DNA from: Sabellastarte sp. h YS-2021
Lineage: Eukaryota; Annelida; Polychaeta; Sabellida; Sabellidae
Assembly: GCA_964017235.1 (NCBI GenBank)
Contig: OZ024930.1
Coordinates: 157,604,221-157,668,220 of the forward strand
Direction of reading: 5' to 3'
Length of the DNA stretch: 64,000 nt
The position numbers were made by a program, and so were the translations under genes. Below, piece by piece: positions 43,686 to 54,459 of the stretch (position 1 is the first letter of the stretch; every line of letters starts with the position of its first letter). The notes below the pieces were generated by a model. That model had not been told where the DNA came from and made no database searches. It saw nothing but the letters and a program-made list of their open reading frames with translations.

Positions 43686-45186
43686 GTACGAATAGACTAG
43701 ACAACAAAAATATAAATTGATTCAGCTTCTGTACTGATACTTGTTTGAAATAATACTTTTCTGAATCCCCCACTCTCCTCCCTTTCTCACCCTCTGGAAA
43801 TTAATTTAATTTTAACAAGAATTATACATTTTTCTCAGTCAAGTCACACAACTGACCCTATCCCTATTGGATTCTGCAGTTGGGCAACCATTATGACGTC
43901 ACAAATAACAAACGTAAATAAGTTGTTTTTTTTTAATGATAAAGAAATTATTTCTTGCTTTTTATTTGTAATATATCTCCCAATTACGAGTATAATTAAG
44001 ACAAATGGTTGTCATCTATAATATATTGTTCATATTTTGTATAATAATTTAGATTGTACATACAGTTTATGTATAATTTATATACATGTATGTTTAAGTG
44101 CCAAATTCCTTCTGTGTATTATTTAGACAGACCATCGTGAAAATTTTTCTTTTAAAAGGTCACACCAACTGGAATTAAGCATGGTGTTTAGAGACACTCA
44201 TTTACGCGTGGGATTATCCATTTATTAGATCATCAATGGCTTGTTTGGGCTGTAACTAGTGACTTTCTGACTTCATTTGTTGTGATGAGGGATACCACGC
44301 ACTTGCACCTCCAGTTGACACATATCATTTAAGTATTAATGCAGTTAGTGTTAGTGTAAGCCTATAAATACAGCCTCGGGAAATGACTTGGTGTCCAAAT
44401 TATAGACAGGCAAACAATGTCACTTTCTTGAAGCCAACAGCATAACATAACTGGAGCCATATAGATACAGTGTCCAATGTATATATTTATAGTTTATACC
44501 TCATTAAGTGGCTAAGTGCTGTTGATGGAAAATTCATTTTGGTTGATATCATCTGTATGGGTAAAAGTGTATGTCATAATAAATAATTATGTACCATGTC
44601 TTATGTAAGATTTTTTTAATGGAAAGAAAACAAACAGAAAAAAAATTCTTAAATACCCTGAAACTGACACATTTGTTAAAGTAGAACTATTGTGAATAAC
44701 TGAATAACCACTTGCTCATTGAAAACAGTCCACTCTCATATTGAGAAGTTTTGAATACTTAAAGGAGATAGGAAAAGAAAATTTATGAAACTCAACTAAT
44801 ATACCCCACAGCTTGTTTTGTGTACTGAAACACATTTATAAAGTTCATTCTTGAAGAGAGTACACAATACAGCACATAATTGCCTTTTTATCTCCACTGC
44901 AGAGAAGGTGTGTATGTTTCTGTGTGAAATCCCTCCTCAGTTGAACTACGTCACTGTAGATAGTGCACAGTGATCCTGTTTATCTCAGTACACAACTCTA
45001 CATTTACACAAGTCCTCCTTGTGTTTTAACAAACATTAAAGCTTTTATGCAAATTTTATGTTTAAAAGATTTATCAAAAAATGAAAAAAAAAATTTGGGG
45101 GGACCAATAAAGCTCATTATTTCTATGGATTTAAAAGTTAGTCTAATGATCTATGGATAAAAGTAGGAGTTCTGATGTGGCATATA
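43686..45186. other. AT-rich intergenic DNA with a short Harbinger-like scrap
   Basis: No gene was recognised. At 44345-44371 the string GTTAGTGTAAGCCTATAAATACAGC (split here as GTTAGTGTAAGCC and TATAAATACAGC) repeats a piece of Harbinger D (43123-43147). Confidence 0.45.
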
Positions 45187-48100
45187 CACCCCCTGGAATC
45201 CTGTACTGTGAGAAACGATTTTTTCCGATGAATTACTGATTTTTTCTGATAAATTACTGATTTTTTCTGATGTAAACATAACACTGTGCAGATCTTTCAA
45301 CATATAAACAAGAAAATGTGACATTTAAAACCACAAATGGTGCAATAAAAGATGCTGCTGACCTTGCCTAACTTCCTCTCTTGATTATGTAGAAGAAAGG
45401 CTAATGGTTGAGTACTTGAAATGAATAAATTACATCAGTATTTGACTTTGGAAAGACATGTATGAAAGAAAATGTTTATTTTACTGTAATAAATTCTGTC
45501 TTAACAATTTATATCTAATATGTTACATTTTAAGATGCCTTTATGTATCATACAAGATAGGTAAAACATCCAGAAATATCATTAAAATCATGTAATGGCT
45601 TGAATATTAATGAGGTGCAACTCTTTTTGACTGTACAGATTTTTTCTGATGCAATTTTTCAAGTGTACTGCTTTTTCTGCTTACTGTACAGATTTTTACT
45701 GATGCAGCAATGTCTCTGCTGATGCTCTAATTATTTAATTATGTCACTAATATAACCATTCCTTGCCTAAAGGTAATATTTTCTCTGTACAAGATTTGTT
45801 GCTTCATTTCCTCATAATTTATCCCCTGGCCTGACATATTTTCTGATATGTAGGTGTTGTTTTCGATCACATTTGCAACAATATCAATCACATTAGCAAA
45901 AATACTGGGTCATAGGTAGGAAACCTGTGAAAGTTTTATTCAAACAATAAAACTTGGAACAGCAAAAGTGGAAAGCTGTTTATGAATCCATGTGAAACCT
46001 CATGCATGTTGTGTTTATGTTCAAAGAAAACCAAGAAACAAAAGAAACTAGAAAGCACTCATAGAGCGCAGACCTCCACCAGGTGACATTTCCATGAAAT
46101 CAGAATTTTTTGTATCCAGAATATGATCCAGATCTTTCGCAAATTGAATTCACTTCTTTCTTTGGCCAGGCTGTATGCACATAAAAAATCATTTAAATCC
46201 AGTTATTACTTTTGGAGTAATGTCAGCCAGAAAGTCATAATAATTGAAAATACATTGAAAATCAGACCTTGGGACTTTTGGGTATTCAGAATATGATCCA
46301 GATCTGTCCCCAAATTTCTTCCCCATTTCAGGCCCTACGCACATAAAAAATTTGAAAGATCTGAAAATTGAATCAATTTGTCCTTTGGCCAGGCCTAACC
46401 CACATAAAAATCACAAAGATCTGTTTATTACTTAGAGTTATCATGAACAGAGATATAGACAGACAGACAAATGCACCAAAAATATAACCGTCTGGTGGAA
46501 GTAATTGTATCTTGTGGAAGGATAATAATTTGTTTCACTTCAGTTTCCTCACCATCGCTGCCACCTCCGCATTATGGTCTCCCTTGAATATCTCCCTTAC
46601 TATTGGAAGCTTTCAAATCATATTTGGCAGTTATTTAACATGTTCATATTATCAAAAATGGGAGCTGATTATATTTTGGGAGTGATCTGATGAAATTGAC
46701 CGATTTATGACCAATTTTCTCAAAGGTACCAATCAGAAAGCTTAAATTTCATATGAACCCCATATTATCTTCTTAAGTATTGCATTTAGAGCCATCACAT
46801 GTATTGGAAGGTTGTAGGAAACCATATGTGGCGAGTCCCAAAAGCAAGTCAAATACCCCACCCCACCCCCACCAGCTGTAGGGGTCAAACTTGGGTCATA
46901 AAATGGCAGATTTTGACATTTTGCCTTATATCACCTTGAGTATTCGTTTTAGAATGTATTAAGAGGTATTGGGAAGCCGGTCAGATTTATGCCCTGACAC
47001 CCCTATGGGTCAAACTGGGGTCATAAAATAGCAGATTTTGTCTTTTTGCCTTATATCTCCTTTAAAACAACTCTTCTTACAAACTATAGCATTTATTAAA
47101 TAATGATAGAAAACAAAAAACTTGCATTTTTTCTTTAAAGTTAATGCATGAACCTCTACATGGCTTAACTTTCACTTGTCTGAGTGCTGCTGCTTCTTCC
47201 TACCTTATTCTACTTTTATACTTTATTGCATCCATATCATTATCATCAATATGTGGCTCATCATAACATCAGTGACAAGATCAGGTGAACCAGATTTTTC
47301 TTTATGTTGCTTGGAGGTAGTAGTGGAACAGTGTTTTGAATGTATCTTATTTACCCAGTGAATCTGCACTTACCAGTTTCTCTTTTAGTGCATTGGTAGG
47401 TGTTGGTAGTGGAACAAATAATAACATTTTTAAAATCATTTATGTGGGCACTTTTAAAATTTTTGTGATATTTTGAGGAATTACAAAATAATAACGTCCG
47501 GTTTTATATTTGTTCTGTCCATTCACATCAAAAATGTCCACATTATCATTGGCAAATCAACATGGCATTTAGAGTGATGGTCCAGTGCATCTTTCAGGGA
47601 CACATTTTATCTCTATGGTAATAACATTTTATTTTATTCTCCTTGGGTCGCAAGACATAAGTATACTAGAATCATAAAAAATCAGATCACATCAAAAAAA
47701 TTATCATAAAAAATCTGTACATTAAGCATAAAAAATCTGTACAGTGAGTTTGCCAACTTTATATTCTGTTTCCAGATTATATTTACCTATTCTATGTCCT
47801 AATTATTATTATTTTGTAATAACTTTTAACTAAATGGTGCATTAACATTTGTTAACCAATATAGGAACATGCTTTTGTAAAAATCCAATTGAAAAGGGAG
47901 ATTTAGTTATAATTTTTTATAGCACATTCCACAGCACTCAATATGAATTCCATATAATGCTAAGAAAACACATACAATTCTAACTATAAAGGTTCTTGGT
48001 GACAATATACACACTGATAATCACCAGAGAGAGGTTATAGGTGTGCAAAATATAAACTGGAGCCATATATGTGTTATTTATATTGTAACCTGTGTATTTA

Positions 48101-48196
48101 CTTCAAAATTACATCGGAAAAAATCAGTAATTTATCAGAAAAAATCAGTATTTATCAGAAAAAATCATTCCTCACAGTAAAGGATTCCAGGGGGTG
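45187..48196. mobile_element. 3.0-kb non-coding long-TIR element with GATTTTTTCTGAT iterons
   Basis: Inverted ends (CACCCCCTGGAATCCTGTAC and its complement with small changes) are flanked by ATATA on both sides (45182-45186 and 48197-48201). Just inside, TTACTGATTTTTTCTGAT-like motifs are repeated every 20-21 bp on the left (45216, 45236, 45257) and in inverted form on the right (48125, 48145, 48165). A second inverted set (CTGTACAGATTTTTTCTGAT-like) lies at 45635-45710 and 47675-47745. No protein-coding frame was found. A dispersed repeat sits inside. Confidence 0.75.
46040..46505 (+). repeat. Dispersed repeat, partner of 61130-61470
   Basis: Starts AGAAAGCACTCATAGAGCGC, then CAGACCTCCACC and two or more paragraphs with AGAATATGATCCAGATCT and GGCCAGGC...CACATAAAAA. 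The complement of the same order appears at 61130-61470. Confidence 0.7.
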
Positions 48197-48201
48197 ATAT
48201 A

Positions 48202-49700
48202 GTTAAAAGAATTTTCAGTAACTTTTAAAACTCTCTTGCTTTGAACCACAAAAATCTTCTGATACATTTGATGAAAAATATTCAGACAGTAGTAAAGAAA
48301 ATAGGACCTAGCTGATTTATTTATGCATTGGTGAAAGACAAAGAAATATGAACTAAACTTTAGCAAAATTCTTACTTCAGTGTTGTAAACTTAACTTACT
48401 TTTTGTACAAGTAGAACCATATAGATAAAAGGTTAACTACTTTATTCTTGACTAGTCTTATCATTTCTTGTTCAATAATTATTATATATAGTACCAAATA
48501 TGTATAAAAGTATAAAACTCGAGGTGGCTATGCATCCAGTAACCAGTTCCGATGCAGTTTTTTTGAAGCCATCAGAGGTAGATGAATAGGGTTTAAATGG
48601 ATGATAATTAAGAATCTTAGCAATCACATTTTTTTCACTTTGTTTTCATTCATTTTAACTTACTTTACATGAGCATAACTTTTTGTCATCTGTTCACCAC
48701 AGTGTTCATTTCAATGAGCTGAACTAAACCATAGTGTGGTTGTTGTATGATCTTGTACTGTAAACTATTACTCAGAAACAAACTCTCACCTGTGCACATT
48801 TATTGAAATTGAAGTGGTAGACTTTTTGTTCAATTTTAATGCCAAATGTGACAGTCTAAACTGAAGATGTCTGATCTGAATGTGATAATTTGCATATCTT
48901 TCATACAATAATTTGCTTATTAATGGCTGCAGTCCTTTAAGAGACATATAACTTACTAGTTCTGGAATTTTATTGAAAGTATCAGAACTAAAATAGTCAT
49001 AACAAAGTGAATAGACTGTATTTTCAATTTCCCTTTTCCTTTTATATTGCACTTGCTTTCCATTTATTTCTCAAAACAGTACCTCTTACTTGATGAAGCC
49101 AAAATAATTTTAAACACAGATTTATAAACTAATTTTATAGATAGAATGTGGAAAAGTTTAAAATCTGATTTAAAACATCACAGGTTTTCAAATGAGACAT
49201 GTAACCTTTTGATGTGAAAGAAATAAAACTGTGAAACTATTGTCTCAGAATCTAAGAAAATGTATCCATTCACAGCTAGTGTGGGAGACTCTGACAATAG
49301 TGATGTCATTTCCCCCTTCTTGCCAGTTGTGTGTGGAGAGAGGGATTGTTCATCAAAGTGGAGATAAAAAGCTGTGTATTTCACATAACAGAGCCTGCTG
49401 GGTGGTGTTTTCATGTGCATTCATCACAACCCCCTGTATACTTTCAAATATATTTAAGTAAAGTTCTTTGCCTATCTCCTTTAAAGTAGCCATTAGTACG
49501 CTATTTTGCAACCAAAATATCCGATAGTGTCACATTTTGTAGGTCATCAAGTAAATAGCTTTAAGGAAAACAACACAGGAGTTATGATTAAATTACAGAA
49601 AATAAAGATTGGGATGTATATTTTATTCCTACACAGTCCCTTACTTCACAATGCCAGCTTTGTGTAAACATTTCTACAAAATTGTGACCTACAAGTAAAT
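48202..49700. other. AT-rich intergenic DNA; no gene recognised
   Basis: Small frames (for example minus 49052-48786) show no known domain and have AT-driven composition. Confidence 0.4.
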
Positions 49701-49759
49701 ATGTTAATTGTGTATATCGTTTGGAAGGTATTATGGATAGCTTCTGCTCGTTTCCATTG

Positions 49760-49988
49760 CAGTAAAATCCATGCAGAAATGCCAGAGAAATCTACAGCTA
49801 AAAACCTATATTCACTGGTCTTAAGGCTTGGATCCCCCATGCAAGGACCAATTTCAAAAAAGAGGTCAAAAATGCAAATGCGTCCTGACTCTTGTGATCA
49901 CACTGGGAACAAAAGGAACGATGACATGATCACACTTGGTATAACATCCATCATATCACTGCCAGGGTTCTGTGAATCCAGATCCTGA
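49760..49988 (+). CDS. Weak candidate exon, unrecognised
   Basis: A pyrimidine-rich acceptor-like TTCCATTGCAG (ending at 49762) precedes an open frame with balanced composition (AEMPEKSTAKNLYSLVLRLG, then GPISKKRSKMQ) that stops at 49988. It stands out from the AT-rich surroundings. It could be a terminal exon or a piece of an unrecognised transposon gene. No domain is visible. Confidence 0.2.
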
Positions 49989-50349
49989 CAATGATATAAT
50001 TCTTGACTGCTGTGGCAAATACTTATGACCACCTCATCCATAGATTTTAAGGGGAGTTTTGTATTTTTTTTTGGACTTTAAATTATATATTTTATACTTA
50101 TTACATCTAAATGAAAGATAGGGACTCAGCTGTTTTTGCTGCATCTGTGGCTGTTGTGTATGCTATTGTGGTTGAACAGTCTGCAGGCTGGTTGACTGAA
50201 GAGATGGACCAGATCTGTTGCTGGTCTTGAATGCATAAGAGAGGCTAGTGTGGTACATGTGTTGAGGTCAGCTGTAGCTTCACAACTTGAAATCCTGGGG
50301 GTAGATAAAAATGAGGTCTGTTGCCCCTGGGCTGATTCACAAGCCTAGT

Positions 50350-50378
50350 TATATATATATATATATAATATATATATG
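50350..50378. repeat. (AT)n microsatellite
   Basis: An AT-dinucleotide run ending in TATGTGTG. Confidence 0.9.
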
Positions 50379-50429
50379 TGTGTAAATTTTGAGTAAGTCC
50401 AAGTAAAGAAATCGGTATCGGATGAACCA

Positions 50430-51900
50430 GGGGCCTATTGCACCAGGAATGTGAAGAATGTTGCCCGCTTTGTCTAAGGCTTCTTGGATTTCTCCATATC
50501 TATAAATGTTGTGAACAGTGATCTAATCTGTCCAAAGTATGCTAGCAAATCCCCACAAAAGCCAGGATTCCCTGTGAGTAAGAGTAAAACCTGCATAGGG
50601 GTCTCGTTCTGGCTTGATACAATTGTCTCTGCCATACTTTCTACACTACTAGGGCACTTCGAAATGTCATGCCTCCCAGAATGATGGGTGAAGTTTGGAC
50701 ACCTTTACTTGATGAAATTATGACGATCCACTTGAATTAAACCACACTTTTGGTAACAGACAATAGAAAAATGTGTGAATTATTTTTCACGAATCCACAT
50801 TTTTCAGCTTGAGAAGCCACACTTTTAAGTTTGAGAATTCACACTTTTTATGTAAAGAATCGACACTTTTTAGATAAAAAATCACACTTTTTAAATTGCT
50901 TAATTTAATGGCCCTGATTATAATGTAATCAGGTAAACATAGTCTGTCAATTTCAGTTTTTTTAAGAATTTTGTTTTATGAGCCATCATTCTAACAATTT
51001 ACACATATAAACCAGAGTAGTAAAAATACATACAAATCAAGCTCTTCACACTGTATCAAAATTATAAGCATTTCACAAAAGACACTGACTTTGAAACAAG
51101 CAATCTTAATATTTGGAACAAAAATTGCTTTCAACATTTATGAGCAATTTTACAATCCCTGGTGTATTTGGTGATGTGTACAATGACTGAAGCACAATTT
51201 TTCTTTATCCAACAATGCAAAACATTTTGTAAAAAACACCATGTGTGACCCACATCCATTTTAAATCATTTTCATATTGCTGTAGGTGTATTTGAATTGA
51301 GATGATATCATGCAAATCCTCAGCAGGAAAATCCTCCACCCAAAGTGAAGCAGTGAATGAAATCCAGCAAGTCTGAAAACAATTTTAGATAAAAATATAC
51401 AATGAAATATTATTTGATGCTAAATGCATTTTGGGAACAGTATTTGATGATGGTGTTCTTCTGAGAAACTAATACAGAATTTTGTTTTGTCATTTGAAAG
51501 GGCAGTCAATAATTCAAATGGCAAGACTTTCGGCCTCATATTTTCTGATTCACAAATCCACACTTTCTCGTGATTTCTCCTACACAGAAGTACTTGTGAT
51601 GATTTGTGGGATATGAGACTTCACAAATGAGATTCAGTTTTCAAGCCAGGCTTAATGGGCTGTCATTTCATGTGGTACACTACCTCGCTTTGACTTCCGT
51701 AGTGATAGTTTCCCATATTGGGTACCTTGTGAGCCAAACCAGGTCCTGGTACCAATGACTTTCTAGTCTGTATGCTACTTCTTGCCACATTTTCTCCCTC
51801 AAACAGCGGTTCTTAAATAACTTGTGTCTCTTGTCATTGAGGCCTTGATGTTCCACCATAAACTCCAATATGGCCTCCTTATCCACTTCAGTAAAACATG
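50430..51900 (-). pseudogene. Fragments of another Harbinger-like element (F)
   Basis: At 51886-51680 the minus frame reads FMVEHQGLNDKRHKLFKNRC followed by MWQEVAYRL, and in a shifted frame TWFGSQGTQYGKLSLRKSK. This matches the Myb/SANT-like domain of D and E (FDKQHEELYDKTN, KKWFDTQCTRYGKLTQTK). At 50500-50430 EIQEALDKAGNILHIPGAIG loosely resembles the GFPGVIGAIDG block of transposases. The first match is good; the second is weak. Between them lie an iteron array and AT-rich DNA. Confidence 0.5.
50742..50893 (+). repeat. CACACTTTTT iteron cluster
   Basis: Copies of (T/C)CACACTTTTT start at 50742, 50794 (variant), 50816, 50839, 50861 (CGACACTTTTT) and 50882. The last four are 21-23 bp apart. 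An inverted AAAAATGTGTGAA lies at 50768. No inverted partner array was found to the right. Confidence 0.65.
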
Positions 51901-51994
51901 TTGTGTTTTCTCTTCTTTATGCAGGCTGCTTTCTACGGAGCCCCTTATAGGACATGGTAAAATAAAAATTGCACCATGTATTAAGTCGTGCACA

Positions 51995-52175
51995 AAAGAT
52001 GATGTCGTGATAACGAGAAAATAAGTCGTGATAATGAGATGATCTCATTATAATGAGATAATAAGTCATGATAACAAGATCATCTCATGATATCAAGATG
52101 ATCTGGTGATAATGAGATCATCTTGTGATATCAAGATCATCTTGTGATAGTTATTTTCTTGTGATAATGAGATCA
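51995..52175. repeat. GTGATAATGAGATCATC iteron array
   Basis: TGAT-AATGAG or TGATATCAAG units recur near 52008, 52029, 52049, 52069, 52088, 52107, 52126, 52145 and 52162, mostly 19-21 bp apart. Each unit carries palindromic AGATCATCT or AGATGATCT. The array probably belongs to an older MITE that begins near 51940 (TACGGAGCCCCTTATAGG). Confidence 0.75.
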
Positions 52176-52192
52176 TCTTATTAGCACCACTT

Positions 52193-52233
52193 GTTTTCTT
52201 GATATCACAAATCGCTTATGGAACAACTCTAAC
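52193..52233 (+). repeat. 41-bp target duplication, left copy
   Basis: From GTTTTCTTGATATCACAAAT to GGAACAACTCTAAC. Identical to 54221-54261 except one base (G/A at 52213 versus 54241). Confidence 0.9.
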
Positions 52234-52467
52234 CAGTTCCCAAGAAGTTAAGGTTGCAGTGAAAAGCAATATGGGATTAAAATTTTTATTTAATTTAATA
52301 TTTTAAGTTTTCTACATCTACCTGATTTTTACCAGGCACATCATTTAAAATATTATACATTTTTTAACGATTGTATTTCCTTAACTGGCCAAAAAATCCC
52401 ACCCAGCAAGTGAAACATGAGTTTGAGCTTTAACCAAGGTCAGATCCAAGATGGCATTCCGACCTTC
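52234..52467 (+). repeat. Left direct terminal repeat
   Basis: Matches 53986-54220 almost completely; the main difference is the length of an A run near 52390 and 54145. The repeat ends in GACCTTC, which with the next bases forms a hairpin (GACCTTCAA...TTGAAGGTC, 52461-52481). Confidence 0.95.
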
Positions 52468-52853
52468 AACCCTTGAAGGTCAAGCTCATACGACAAGGTC
52501 AACGAAAGGGCAGCAGCTTGGTCAGTAGTAAATAATGACATATCTAAAGTCCTTTGGTTTTATAAACTGCCCAAACTGCCAGCCAATCGAGCAGTAATCA
52601 TGCAAGACACAGGAAGTCATGCAAGGTCAGGCAAGACCTTCAAGGTCAAAGAGAGGTCAAATTCCCAGCTGACAAACGTGGTCGGGTAAGGCAAGAAGGC
52701 CAGAAGCTAGTCAGTGTATTCTAAATCGCTGATGGTATTTGATCTTCATTTAACAATTAAAATGTAAGTATTTTGAGTAAAATAATTATGAATGATATAT
52801 AAACCATGTACAGGGTGAAGGAAAACTACCCTAAAAGTTAATTATAAAAGGTA

Positions 52854-53112
52854 GCTGCAAGTGCACGTCTGTGCATTGCCGTGTTGTAAGATAAATGAAT
52901 AAAAAAATAGATAATGTAAGACTGCAATGTTGTTCTGGCTAGCAGTAAATTGGTAATAACTGCAAGTGCACCACTGTGCATTGCAGTGTAAGCTGACGAG
53001 CAGATCCAAAGGAAATAATGCCAGCAGAAGGGAAAAATACAGTCTCATCTTACATTGCAGTAGTGAATGGGAACTGCAATTGCACATATGTGCAATGCAC
53101 TGTTAATGTAAG
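52854..53112 (+). repeat. Three related hairpins, about 100 bp apart
   Basis: CTGCAAGTGCAC...GTGCATTGC at about 52856, AACTGCAAGTGCAC...GTGCATTGCAGT at about 52958 and AACTGCAATTGCAC...GTGCAATGCA at about 53073 each fold into a 10-13-bp stem with a 4-nt loop and one bulge. Spacing is about 103 and 115 bp. Confidence 0.75.
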
Positions 53113-53985
53113 GTAGGTCAAAGTTAAATACAGGTTCATGAATATGTATTACAGTAATTCAGAAGATAAAAGGCAATAAGAACACACTGCTATCTAATTG
53201 TTGGAAGGGGTGGTCGTTGTGATCCCCTCACTAGATTATATTTTATTTTTCCTTAGTGACTGCACCATGCAGCCTCTGCTTAACAATAGTTTAGCTCATG
53301 ATCACAACTTAGCTTGATGACCACCCCTACCAACTAATGTTGTATGTATGCATTATGAAAGTATCTATAAAATATATAAAATATAAGACAGAGAATCATT
53401 GATATACATTGGCATCATGATAATATACAAATTTTACAGTTCATTATAAATATTTTTAGGTGGCACAAGCGACAACATAATTTTTTAATCTTCACACAGA
53501 AGCAAAGCATCACACAAAATGAAAACATTTGGCAGGCGTGAAAAACAGCAAGCTGGAGATATTGCATCACTTGACAGCACAACCACGTGTGAAGCAAAAC
53601 ACATATATTGTGTCCATAGGAATGAAGGTCCAGAAGCTGAACTAACTGGTAGCCTTCAACGTTGAAGTTTAACACTTGACCACCATGATATATATAGCAA
53701 TCTGGAAATATATAATTCTACAAGCAATAATACGTTACAAAATGACATAACATTTGCATTTCATTTAGGGAAGGGTTAAAAAAGAAAGGGTGGGCAAAAG
53801 TTTATAGGTGTTGCCTCGTGTGATTCCAACTTCAAAATGGCAGAGTGAAGGAGGGTTCAAAAGCGATGACCAATGGTCAACCAATCAGAAAGTGCCACGA
53901 GAAATTTTTGGATGAAGTAAAATAATTTAAGGTTTAAAGAACTTCTTCAGAACTGACCTCGGCCACACCTTCATGAGGCCCCGAA

Positions 53986-54220
53986 CAGTACCCAAGAAGT
54001 TAAGGTTGCAGTGAAAAGCAATATGGGATTAAAATTTTTATTTAATTTAATATTTTAAGTTTTCTACATCTACCTGATTTTTACCAGGCACATCATTTAA
54101 AATATTATACATTTTTTAACGATTGTATTTCCTTAACTGGCCAAAAAAAAACCACCCAGCAAGTGAAACATGAGTTTGAGCTTTAACCAAGGTCAGATCC
54201 AAGATGGCATTCCGACCTTC
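53986..54220 (+). repeat. Right direct terminal repeat
   Basis: Second copy of 52234-52467. Confidence 0.95.
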
Positions 54221-54261
54221 GTTTTCTTGATATCACAAATCACTTATGGAACAACTCTAAC
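54221..54261 (+). repeat. 41-bp target duplication, right copy
   Basis: Matches 52193-52233 with one difference. Confidence 0.9.
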
Positions 54262-54459
54262 TTGTGTTAAATTTTTACTCCCTCATTTTGTTTCATGTGT
54301 TTTGGGGGCATGTGTTTGGTGTGGAACGGTGTAAATGTTTTTTATTCCTTGTTATCAGATTTTTTTCAGCTTAATAATTGTTTTACGAAGATTCAGGTGG
54401 TCCTGAGGACTTATGAATCAGCAGTTGTCCTGGAAAGGAAATTTTAAATTGTAGGTAGG

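Larger units (their letters stand above)
52234..54220. mobile_element. 2-kb element with 235-bp direct terminal repeats and a 41-bp target duplication
   Basis: Direct repeats at 52234-52467 and 53986-54220 differ at only a few positions. Exactly outside them lie the two copies of a 41-bp sequence. The repeats start CAGT and end CTTC, not TG...CA. The 1.5-kb interior has no convincing protein, but has three hairpin modules (52854-53110) and many AGGTCA half-sites. An ordinary LTR element would have 4-6 bp duplications. A Penelope-like or other target-primed element with terminal direct repeats fits better. It was inserted in the tail of the iteron array. I cannot assign a family. Confidence 0.75.

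Noticed and set aside
48786..49052. 88-codon minus frame as a gene
   Set aside because: AT-driven Lys/Tyr/Ser composition, no domain, no splice context.
52234..52467. Hammerhead ribozyme in the terminal repeat, as in Penelope-like elements and retrozymes
   Set aside because: Neither strand shows the CUGANGA ... GAAA core; a covariance search would settle it.
52234..54220. An ordinary LTR retrotransposon or TRIM
   Set aside because: No TG...CA ends, no clear primer-binding site or polypurine tract seen, and a 41-bp target duplication is far too long.
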